From positions 1-13,356 of the forward strand of contig SEDG01000039.1 in the NCBI GenBank assembly GCA_004295885.1: DNA of 13,356 bases. The letters are read 5' to 3'. The stretch comes from Pedobacter sp. Its GTDB lineage: Bacteria; Bacteroidota; Bacteroidia; Sphingobacteriales; Sphingobacteriaceae. Shown here in pieces: positions 7,481 to 13,356 of this stretch. Position 1 is the first letter of the stretch, and the number at the start of each line of letters is the position of its first letter. The position numbers were made by a program, and so were the translations under genes. Below the pieces are notes generated by a model that was not told the origin of the DNA, did no database searches, and saw only the letters and a list, made by a program, of their open reading frames with translations.

Positions 7481-8584
7481 CTATTTAATAATTATTTCAT
7501 TAGTACTTAGTCTAAAACTTCTAGTGGGCTCTTTGCTGTAGCCTAGCCTAAATACCATCCAAACTTTCTTATCATCAGCAACTGTGCTCAGTTTTTTATT
7601 GATTTTATCATAAGCAGCAACATTTGTAATTAGCGACCCAAATGGTTGGATGTATGCATTTTCCTTAGTGATGAGCAACCAATTCCTCCCTAGCATTTTT
7701 CCAGCATTTAGCCAATCGGCTGTATCGGAAAAATTGCCAGAAAACCAACCGATTGTTGCAGTTCCATTAAATGATGCTTTATAATAATTAGCTAGTACTT
7801 TTTTCTTAATGCCCTCTGCCCATCTTTCTGGCTGACGAAAAACTGACTTCATTAGAATTCCAGGAAAGCCCATACATTTGGCCCAGAGCCCATCCTTTTT
7901 ATCCCGTGCCTCTTCTTTACTATATCTAAATAAGTGGTCAAGCTCTTTTCGGTTTGCGCTAGAATTAATATCCTCAAATAACGTTTCTTGATTAAGACCT
8001 ACGATGAAATCTATCAAATTCTCATCATTAGAATAAGAGAAATTATAGTTAAGCCCATTAGCTTGAATTTTAATCTTTTCTAATGTGGTTTGCTCAACTG
8101 GCAAGCCGTTATAGTGCGCCCTTGAAGTTTTCCTCTTTAAAATTAACTCTCTATCAAGCACCTCATTGCTACTTGCCCGAACCAGTTTCAGCTTTGCGAA
8201 CTTTGTATATCCATCCGCATTGAGATTTATCGGGTCAAAAACCTCAGCTATCTCAACTTTCGCAGCGTGGCTACTAGCTGCAATTGAAAGATATTCAATA
8301 AAAATACCCATAACTACGGTTACAAAAATGCAATTGGGGTCGCCAATCGGAAGCAACCTAGCTGGGTCATAATAGAGTATTGCTTCGGTATCGGATACAA
8401 TTTTTATTTTGTGCGGCTGCAGGTTATGAACATTGGGGCACCAACGAGCATAACCGACTAGTTCCTCCCAAGCAGGAAATATTTGTTTCGAAGCTCCAAA
8501 CAACTCCTTAACAGGATTTAAGACAACGAGTGAAGTTATTTTAAATCCTGTTTTTAAAAAATATCTTCTACTAATTACATTCAT
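7481..8584 (-). CDS. Tat-signal nitroreductase-fold protein (Acg-like)
   Basis: A 367-aa protein starting with a textbook twin-arginine motif SRRYFLK (5-11), then a hydrophobic stretch and FGASKQ, which predicts export of a folded, cofactor-loaded protein. The mature part has the FMN-binding signature of Acg-type nitroreductases, ARWCPNVHNLQPHKI (46-60, compare A-x-x-APS-x-HN-x-QPW), the RKTSRAHYNGLPV element (151-163, compare RRTNRxxF), and a C-terminal WLNAGKMLGRNWLLITKENAYIQPFGSL segment corresponding to the family's final helix and strand. It is longer than ordinary nitroreductases (about 200 aa) but fits the double-domain Acg group. The electron donor and substrate are unknown, and it need not reduce nitro compounds. 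It is the middle gene of the operon: 28 bases after the outer-membrane protein gene and 1 base before the ligase. Confidence 0.85.
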   Translation of the reverse strand: MNVISRRYFLKTGFKITSLVVLNPVKELFGASKQIFPAWEELVGYARWCPNVHNLQPHKIKIVSDTEAILYYDPARLLPIGDPNCIFVTVVMGIFIEYLSIAASSHAAKVEIAEVFDPINLNADGYTKFAKLKLVRASSNEVLDRELILKRKTSRAHYNGLPVEQTTLEKIKIQANGLNYNFSYSNDENLIDFIVGLNQETLFEDINSSANRKELDHLFRYSKEEARDKKDGLWAKCMGFPGILMKSVFRQPERWAEGIKKKVLANYYKASFNGTATIGWFSGNFSDTADWLNAGKMLGRNWLLITKENAYIQPFGSLITNVAAYDKINKKLSTVADDKKVWMVFRLGYSKEPTRSFRLSTNEIIIK

Positions 8585-8612
8585 AAATTCGAATCTTTGA
8601 TTGATTGAAAAC

Positions 8613-9194
8613 CTAGAACATACCTAGTGAAGCGCCAAAAGAAAAGTTTCCATAGCTTTTAACGCCGTTTGCATTTCCTCTCCAAGATGCATTTATGCCA
8701 ACGCCTTTTTTAATCTGAAAACTATATCTCAATTCAGCAGGTAAGCCAATGGCGATTTCTTCATCAAAACGAGGTAAATAATATGGCTGTTTGGTGCGAT
8801 TGAATTCGTCGTCTGGTACTGTTCTAGCAACGACCGAAACACCAGTTCCAAATTGAAATTGGTGACGTTTTAACATCGTATAGGTTTTACCATAAATTAA
8901 ACCAAAGTCTGCCAAGCCTGGTGTGGTAATGTGACTTTCATCATCTTCTCCCTTCAACAACTTTTGCTCTTCACTTCTATTGTCTCTAGCGTCGCTTATG
9001 GCAATTTTAAGGTAATTATGGTCGTACTGAGCCCAAATACCAACATTTACATAATTATCGTAGGTCTTTGATTTACCTACTTCAAAACCTAGGTAAAGAT
9101 TATTGAATCCAGTAAAATCTCGTATTTGGCAAAAAGAATTTGTTTCAATTAACAGTACGGCGATTACGCTGATGATTAATATTTTCGTTTTCAT
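8613..9194 (-). CDS. Putative outer-membrane beta-barrel-type protein (193 aa)
   Basis: It begins with a Sec signal peptide (KTKILIISVIAVLLIETNSFCQ, likely cut near residue 22). The mature chain has alternating hydrophobic/polar strands, for example NLYLGFEVGKS, NVGIWAQYDHNYLKIAIS, FGLIYGKTYTM, FQFGTGVSVVART and IGLPAELRYSFQI. It ends GNFSFGASLGMF with a terminal Phe, as expected for a BAM-inserted barrel. The size suggests an 8-10-stranded barrel. No named family was recognised; it could instead be a soluble periplasmic beta protein. It is the first gene of the operon with the nitroreductase-fold protein and the adenylating enzyme, so its function is probably tied to theirs. Confidence 0.8.
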   Translation of the reverse strand: MKTKILIISVIAVLLIETNSFCQIRDFTGFNNLYLGFEVGKSKTYDNYVNVGIWAQYDHNYLKIAISDARDNRSEEQKLLKGEDDESHITTPGLADFGLIYGKTYTMLKRHQFQFGTGVSVVARTVPDDEFNRTKQPYYLPRFDEEIAIGLPAELRYSFQIKKGVGINASWRGNANGVKSYGNFSFGASLGMF

Positions 9195-9217
9195 AACTCC
9201 TGATTTAAATTGTTAAC

Positions 9218-9225
9218 CAAAAGTA
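9218..9225 (-). promoter_or_regulatory. -7 promoter element of the three-gene operon
   Basis: Read on the minus strand it is TACTTTTG, a perfect TAnnTTTG, 23 bases upstream of the ATG of the outer-membrane protein gene. The predicted leader is about 17 bases. No clear TTG is present at the expected -33 distance (about 9245), so activity may depend on an activator. The rest of 9195-9399 is AT-rich and holds two AAATATTT palindromes (9271-9278, 9311-9318) but no recognisable element for the divergent regulator gene. Confidence 0.45.
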
Positions 9226-9399
9226 TAGCACGAAAAACTGAAGAATAAACCTTAGAAAATATCGAATATCAAATATTTAATTTTAAAAGATAATTTAATG
9301 AAAATAAACTAAATATTTTATTGTTAGAAATTGTATCTTAGTTTATATTAACTTCCAAAGATGTTAATTTCCCTACAATTCATTTTAAGAGAGATTATT

Positions 9400-10356
9400 A
9401 TGCTAAACTTTCAGATTAATTACTTCCAGCAAATTAAATCAGCTATTCCAACTTATCAAAATCTTGCACAAAGCGTGGCAGAAGTACTTTCGATTAGCAT
9501 CAACGAAGCTTATAAAAAAATAAAAGGGAATAGTTTATTAAACATTTATCAAATTATAAAGCTTTCAGACCATTTTGGCATTCCCTTTCTGTACAAACCA
9601 AATCAGTTACCAACCGTAACATTCGACTATCTAAGCGTTGACCAAGAAACCCCAAATATGTTACTGTATTTGCAAGACCTACTAAAAAACTTAAAGCAAA
9701 TTCAGGGAGGAACCAAAAAGCATATCACCATTACAACAGACGACATTCCTTTATTTCACTTTTTCAAATATCCAGAACTTACTTGTTTTAAGTTGTTTTT
9801 TTGGTCAGACACCGCAATGAACTCTGAAACCAAGTTTGACCCAAGCGCATTCGACGAGCAAATCATATCGCTTTCAAAAGAATTAAATCAAATCTATTTA
9901 GAAATCCCTTGCACAGAAATATGGGCAAAAGATACCGTTCATGGTACAATTGAACAAATTAGGTATGCTTTTGAGGCGGGTTATATCGATAAAACCTTCG
10001 CCATTCAAATTATAGAACAGGTTAGGTATTGCTTAACAGATATGAACATGTATGCCATTAGCAGCAAAAAAACCATCGATCCAGAACACAGCTTTAATTG
10101 GTATAACTGCGATGTTTTGGGAAGTATATCTTATTTAGTAGATAATAAAGGAAGCATGTCTTGCTACAATAGATTTAACACCTTCAATTATTTAAAAACA
10201 GACGACCAATCATATTGCGAACAAACAAAACGCTGGATGCAAGGCCTAATTAAGAAATCGGTTTCCTTTAGTGGGCAAGGCGAAAAACATCGAAACAGGT
10301 TTCTATACAATTCTTTTGCGGAATGTGACAACTTAATTAGAGAGATTAATAATTGA
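9400..10356 (+). CDS. HTH transcriptional regulator, Bacteroidota XRE-like family (318 aa)
   Basis: The N-terminus MLNFQINYFQQIKSAIPTYQ followed by LAQSVAEVLSISINEAYKKIKGNSLLNIYQIIKLSDHFGIPF (about 22-63) matches a Bacteroidota regulator family whose HTH normally reads ISxDSAYRRIRGExxL. The C-terminus SFSGQGEKHRNRF also fits that family's usual SGxxEKxRxxFF ending. The central 200 residues show no recognisable ligand domain, enzyme motif or membrane segment. Start: the family begins MNFQxxxFQ, so the ATG at 9400 (with a weak purine stretch, AAGAGAG, upstream) is preferred over the ATG at 9361. It is divergent from the three-gene operon with a 205-base gap, so it is the obvious candidate regulator; this is inference. 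It is followed by a large hairpin repeat rather than a classic terminator. Confidence 0.8.
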   Translation: MLNFQINYFQQIKSAIPTYQNLAQSVAEVLSISINEAYKKIKGNSLLNIYQIIKLSDHFGIPFLYKPNQLPTVTFDYLSVDQETPNMLLYLQDLLKNLKQIQGGTKKHITITTDDIPLFHFFKYPELTCFKLFFWSDTAMNSETKFDPSAFDEQIISLSKELNQIYLEIPCTEIWAKDTVHGTIEQIRYAFEAGYIDKTFAIQIIEQVRYCLTDMNMYAISSKKTIDPEHSFNWYNCDVLGSISYLVDNKGSMSCYNRFNTFNYLKTDDQSYCEQTKRWMQGLIKKSVSFSGQGEKHRNRFLYNSFAECDNLIREINN

Positions 10357-10406
10357 CAGCAGACTAAGATTTTGAGATTTGCTAATGCGTTAACGATTGA
10401 AGCGGC

Positions 10407-10481
10407 ATCCTTTTTAGCTGTCATCCTGAGCGTAGTCGAAGGACAGCCAAAAAGATACAGCGGATCCCGAACATTCGGGAT
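10407..10481 (+). repeat. Dispersed composite hairpin repeat, copy 2
   Basis: Hairpin A has arms 10407-10422 and 10442-10456. GCTGTC pairs GACAGC, then after one A/C mismatch TTTTT pairs AAAAA and C pairs G; beyond a bulged C, AT pairs AT. It encloses the TGAGCGTAGTCGAA core at 10427-10440. Hairpin B (10464-10481) is ATCCCGAA-CA-TTCGGGAT, a perfect 8-bp inverted repeat. Same order and orientation as copy 1 (3541-3655). It lies between the regulator stop (10356) and the nth promoter, and may stop or attenuate regulator transcription. The remaining bases of 10357-10535 show nothing else. Confidence 0.8.
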
Positions 10482-10535
10482 TAAAACGCCCAAATAATTC
10501 CAAGCGAGGTATAATATTTCCAGTTAGAGTTACCT

Positions 10536-10543
10536 TATATTTG
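10536..10543 (+). promoter_or_regulatory. -7 promoter element of nth, very close to the start codon
   Basis: TATATTTG is a perfect TAnnTTTG, ending 3 bases before the ATG at 10547. Transcription would begin at or just inside the start codon, so the mRNA would be leaderless or nearly so. No TTG was found about 19-21 bases upstream. If this element is real, the in-frame TTG at 10541 cannot be the start. Confidence 0.45.
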
Positions 10544-10546
10544 TCT

Positions 10547-11227
10547 ATGCTAAAAAAAGAACGTTATCAACTTTTTGTAAAGCACTTTGCTGCCAAACAA
10601 CCAAACGCCGAAACCGAATTACACTACAATAACCCCTATCAATTATTGGTTGCGGTTATTCTTTCTGCTCAATGCACCGATAAAAGAATTAACCAAGTAA
10701 CCCCCGCTCTTTTTCAACGTTTTCCAAATGCAAATTCCTTGGCTGAAGTTACACCAGACATTGTTTTCGATTACATTAGGAGTGTAAGTTATCCTAACAA
10801 CAAGGCCAAACACTTGGTTGGGATGGCAAATATGTTGGTAAATGAATTTAACAATCAAGTGCCATCAGACATAGACCAATTACAAAAAATGCCAGGCGTT
10901 GGCCGCAAAACCGCTAATGTAATTGCATCAGTAATTTATGACGCCCCCGCCATGGCTGTAGACACTCATGTTTTTAGGGTTGCCAATAGGATTGGCTTAA
11001 CTACCGGAAAAACACCTCTAGCCGTAGAGAAAGATTTGGTTAAAAATTTACCTGAGCACACCATTGCCATGGCTCATCATTGGTTAATACTGCATGGCAG
11101 ATATATTTGCGTGGCAAGGAGCCCCAAGTGTAGCATTTGCGAAATAACTTATATGTGCAAGTATTTCGAAAAGCTCCATAAAACTAAAGAAATTAGCGAT
11201 GTTGATAATTTTATTAAAATAGTTTAA
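10547..11227 (+). CDS. nth: Endonuclease III (DNA glycosylase/AP lyase)
   Basis: Base excision repair enzyme that removes oxidised pyrimidines and cuts at the abasic site. The 226-aa product contains everything expected: the early YQLLVAVILSAQCTDKRIN segment; the helix-hairpin-helix MPGVGRKTANV with catalytic Lys121; the catalytic aspartate Asp139 in VDTHVFRVANR; and the C-terminal [4Fe-4S] ligands Cys188-x6-Cys195-x2-Cys198-x5-Cys204. These lie one position from their E. coli counterparts (K120, D138, C187/194/197/203). MLKKERYQLF is the normal family N-terminus, which supports the ATG at 10547. A long gap and a repeat separate it from the regulator upstream; recA follows in the same direction with its own promoter. 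Confidence 0.97.
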   Translation: MLKKERYQLFVKHFAAKQPNAETELHYNNPYQLLVAVILSAQCTDKRINQVTPALFQRFPNANSLAEVTPDIVFDYIRSVSYPNNKAKHLVGMANMLVNEFNNQVPSDIDQLQKMPGVGRKTANVIASVIYDAPAMAVDTHVFRVANRIGLTTGKTPLAVEKDLVKNLPEHTIAMAHHWLILHGRYICVARSPKCSICEITYMCKYFEKLHKTKEISDVDNFIKIV

Positions 11228-11233
11228 ATATTA

Positions 11234-11266
11234 TTTGCATTAATCAAATTAAAATTAATATGTTTG
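11234..11266 (+). promoter_or_regulatory. recA promoter
   Basis: TTTG (11234-11237), a 21-base spacer, then TATGTTTG (11259-11266), a perfect TAnnTTTG. This is the best-formed promoter in the window. Predicted transcription start is near 11272, giving a leader of roughly 55-65 bases. The in-frame TTG at 11264 lies inside the -7 element and cannot be the recA start. I saw no clear inverted repeat resembling a LexA box here. Confidence 0.65.
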
Positions 11267-11335
11267 CTAAAGTTATTAGCATTACAAGTTAGATTATTAG
11301 CCGCTACACCTATTTATTATTTAGAGATGAAAAAC

Positions 11336-12349
11336 ATGAATCCAAACGCAGAAAAATTAAAAGCACTACAATTAACATTAGATAAATTAGAAAAATCATA
11401 CGGCAAGGGTTCAGTTATGAAATTAGGCGATGCGCCTATTGAAGCCATCGACTCCATTTCTACTGGATCAATTAGTTTAGACATTGCCTTAGGTATTGGC
11501 GGTGTTCCAAAAGGACGGGTGATTGAAATATACGGGCCAGAATCCTCTGGTAAAACAACTTTGGCGACTCATATTATTGCTGAAGCGCAGAAAAAAGGCG
11601 GCATTGCTGCTTTTATAGATGCAGAACATGCGTTTGATAAAGGCTATGCTAAAAAATTAGGAGTTGATGTAGACAATCTTTTAATTTCTCAACCAGATAA
11701 TGGTGAGCAAGCCCTAGAAATTGCTGATAACTTAATTCGCTCTGGCGCTATTGATGTAATTGTTATCGATTCGGTTGCCGCATTAGTTCCGAAAGCAGAA
11801 ATTGAAGGCGAAATGGGCGATAGCAAAATGGGGCTACACGCTCGTTTAATGAGTCAGGCCTTAAGGAAATTAACTGGAACAATTGCAAAAACTGGCTGTT
11901 GCTGCATTTTCATTAACCAATTACGTGAAAAAATTGGCGTGATGTTCGGTAACCCTGAGACTACTACTGGTGGTAACGCATTGAAGTTTTATGCATCAGT
12001 ACGTCTAGATATCCGCAGAACCTCTCAAATTAAAGATTCTGATGAAGTTTCTGGAAATAGAGTGAAAGTTAAAATCGTTAAAAATAAAGTGGCACCGCCT
12101 TTTAGAATTGCTGAATTTGATATTATGTTTGGAGAAGGTATCTCTAAAACGGGAGAAATTATTGATTTAGGTGTTGATTTTAACATCATCAAAAAAGCTG
12201 GTTCTTGGTTCTCTTATGGAGAAACTAAACTTGGACAAGGAAGAGATGCTGTTAAAACGTTATTGTTAGATAATCCAGAATTATCTGAAGAAATAGAAGC
12301 TAAAATTAGAGCTGAAGTAACAGGAGATAAATTGGAAGAGAAGTTATAA
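11336..12349 (+). CDS. recA: Recombinase RecA
   Basis: The strand-exchange ATPase of homologous recombination. From the ATG at 11336 the product is 337 aa, beginning MNPNAEKLKALQLTLDKLEKSYGKGSVMKLGD, which aligns with the usual Bacteroidota start (MSNNAEKLKAL). An in-frame ATG at 11327 would add three residues (MKN) and cannot be excluded. Visible: Walker A GPESSGKT (67-74), FIDAEHAFD, Walker B VIVIDSVAALVP, DNA-binding loop L1 region EIEGEMGDSKMGLHARLMSQALRK, L2 region INQLREKIGVMFGNPETTTGGNALKFYASVR, and a short acidic C-terminus (ELSEEIEAKIRAEVTGDKLEEKL). No intein or truncation. It stops 3 bases before the stop codon of the convergent small membrane protein gene. Confidence 0.98.
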   Translation: MNPNAEKLKALQLTLDKLEKSYGKGSVMKLGDAPIEAIDSISTGSISLDIALGIGGVPKGRVIEIYGPESSGKTTLATHIIAEAQKKGGIAAFIDAEHAFDKGYAKKLGVDVDNLLISQPDNGEQALEIADNLIRSGAIDVIVIDSVAALVPKAEIEGEMGDSKMGLHARLMSQALRKLTGTIAKTGCCCIFINQLREKIGVMFGNPETTTGGNALKFYASVRLDIRRTSQIKDSDEVSGNRVKVKIVKNKVAPPFRIAEFDIMFGEGISKTGEIIDLGVDFNIIKKAGSWFSYGETKLGQGRDAVKTLLLDNPELSEEIEAKIRAEVTGDKLEEKL

Positions 12350-12352
12350 TGA

Positions 12353-12541
12353 CTAGTTCTCGCATTTAAAACAGCATTTTGCATCAAGTGTTATTATCGT
12401 ATAAGTTGCAATAATAATCCCCACCACTAAAAGAACCAATCCTAAATAGTTTCTTTTTTTATCCTGCTTAATCATCCATACTAAAAAGATGATTAATGGA
12501 ATTAACAACAAGCCAAAAAATATAAAGCTATTCGCTCCCAT
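12353..12541 (-). CDS. Small two-TM membrane protein with Cys-rich tail (62 aa)
   Basis: Not a family I recognise. Two hydrophobic helices (about 6-24 and 33-52) flank a strongly basic loop KQDKKRN. By the positive-inside rule the loop is cytoplasmic and both ends face the periplasm. The 11-residue tail DAKCCFKCEN contains three cysteines (56, 57, 60), which could bind metal or form disulfides. It lies 11 bases downstream of the tsaD stop on the same strand, so the two are probably co-transcribed. The ATG at 12539-12541 has no obvious Shine-Dalgarno. Short, but the operon-like spacing and coherent topology support a real gene. Confidence 0.7.
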   Translation of the reverse strand: MGANSFIFFGLLLIPLIIFLVWMIKQDKKRNYLGLVLLVVGIIIATYTIITLDAKCCFKCEN

Positions 12542-12552
12542 AACATTCTTAT

Positions 12553-13356
12553 TTAAAAATTCATTCTCGCCATTGGCGAAATATCTTGTCCAACAAATTC
12601 TGCCGCCAAAAACTTCTGATAACCAGCAATGGCAATCATGCCAGCATTATCAGTACAATATTGAAAAGCTGGAATATAGACATTCCAACCTAAATCATCT
12701 TTTAATTGGGTTAATGCATTCCTTAATCCTGAATTTGCAGAAACGCCACCAGCAATCGCAATTTCTTTTATATCATATTGTTTAGCGGCTTTTTTAAGCT
12801 TGTTCAATAAAATATTCACGATGCTATATTGGACAGACGCACAGATATCATTTAAGTTTTGCTCAATAAATTGCGGGTTTTCTTTTTGCCTGTCTCTTAT
12901 AAAGTACAAAATTGCAGTTTTAAAACCACTAAAGCTATAATTTAATCCCTGTATTTGAGGTTCAGGAAACTTAAATGCTAATGGATTTCCCAATTGTGCA
13001 TACTTGTCAATTAAAGGACCGCCAGGATAAGGCAAATTTAAGATTTTCGCTGTTTTATCGAATGCCTCTCCCGCTGCATCATCTAGTGTTTCACCAACAA
13101 TCTCCATATCGAAGTAGTCTTTTACCAACACGATTTGAGTATGACCACCAGAAACTGTGAGACATAAAAATGGAAATCTAGGTGTTGGCTCATCAATAAA
13201 ATGCGCTAGAATGTGAGCTTGCATATGATTAACAGCGATTAATGGTAAATCTAGCGCAAGCGCAAAAGATTTGGCAAATGACACCCCCACTAATAACGCA
13301 CCCAATAAACCTGGACCACGAGTAAATGCAACTGCGTTTAGCTCATTTTTGTTAAC
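12553..13356 (-). CDS. tsaD: tRNA N6-threonylcarbamoyltransferase TsaD (YgjD/Gcp), partial: N-terminus beyond the right edge
   Basis: Catalyses transfer of the threonylcarbamoyl group to A37 of ANN-decoding tRNAs, with TsaB and TsaE, in the cytoplasm. The open frame extends to the window end, giving 267 C-terminal residues of a protein usually about 335-340 aa; roughly the first 70 are missing. Seen: AVAFTRGPGLLGALLVGVSFAKSFAL; the metal-binding HMQAH (HxxxH) in NHMQAHILAHF; TVSGGHTQIVLV; DDAAGEAFDKTAKILNLPYPGGPLIDK; FSGFKTA; AGGVSANSGLR; and CTDNAGMIA with the metal-binding Asp, ending SPMARMNF. There is a TTG codon at 13303-13305 within conserved sequence, which is not the start. It is followed by a 62-aa membrane protein gene. 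Confidence 0.97.
   Translation of the reverse strand, partial: VNKNELNAVAFTRGPGLLGALLVGVSFAKSFALALDLPLIAVNHMQAHILAHFIDEPTPRFPFLCLTVSGGHTQIVLVKDYFDMEIVGETLDDAAGEAFDKTAKILNLPYPGGPLIDKYAQLGNPLAFKFPEPQIQGLNYSFSGFKTAILYFIRDRQKENPQFIEQNLNDICASVQYSIVNILLNKLKKAAKQYDIKEIAIAGGVSANSGLRNALTQLKDDLGWNVYIPAFQYCTDNAGMIAIAGYQKFLAAEFVGQDISPMARMNF

Noticed and set aside
10464..10481. ATCCCGAA-CA-TTCGGGAT as an intrinsic terminator
   Set aside because: A perfect stem, but followed by TAAAACG with no T run on either strand; treated as part of the repeat instead.
10188..10493. A 101-codon minus-strand frame containing CPSTTLRMT
   Set aside because: It is the translation of the dispersed hairpin repeat plus the antisense of the regulator's 3' end. 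The STTLRMT peptide is a familiar artefact of this repeat family.
12489..12785. Plus-strand 98-codon frame over the small membrane protein and the tsaD 3' end
   Set aside because: Antisense to conserved TsaD motifs; composition is typical of a shadow frame.

Overview
The window looks like chromosomal DNA of an AT-rich member of the Bacteroidota, most likely Sphingobacteriaceae (Pedobacter-like). Four things point there: RecA, UvrA, Nth and TsaD read like that lineage; start codons mostly lack Shine-Dalgarno sequences; several genes are preceded by the Bacteroidota -7 element TAnnTTTG; and the dispersed TGAGCGTAGTCGAA hairpin repeat common in these genomes occurs twice. The genus is inferred, not proven.

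Layout from left to right. uvrA (minus strand) runs off the left edge and lacks only its C-terminal end. Divergent from it is an ECF sigma factor (plus). A gene-poor stretch follows (3536-3871), with a two-hairpin dispersed repeat and a terminator-like hairpin. Next come a 63-aa acidic protein (plus), a strong convergent terminator, a lipoprotein gene (minus), and an AraJ-type MFS exporter (plus) whose promoter is overlapped by a perfect inverted repeat. Then a tightly packed three-gene minus-strand operon: outer-membrane-type protein, Tat-signal nitroreductase-fold protein, and PaaK-like adenylate-forming enzyme. Divergent from the operon is a Bacteroidota-type HTH regulator (plus). A second copy of the dispersed repeat separates it from nth and recA (both plus). 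At the right edge tsaD (minus, N-terminus outside the window) is followed by a small two-TM protein with a Cys-rich tail that ends 3 bases from the recA stop.

Functionally there is a housekeeping frame (uvrA nucleotide excision repair, nth base excision repair, recA recombination, tsaD tRNA t6A synthesis, and a sigma factor). Between the sigma factor and nth lies an accessory block of about 7 kb (lipoprotein, exporter, three-gene operon, regulator). The two repeat copies lie at the edges of this block. The operon and its divergent regulator are the best candidates for an uncharacterised system. It has a cytoplasmic carboxylate-activating enzyme, a probably Tat-exported flavoprotein and an outer-membrane protein; the substrate cannot be read from the sequence.

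No tRNA, rRNA, CRISPR array, insertion sequence or transposase was seen.
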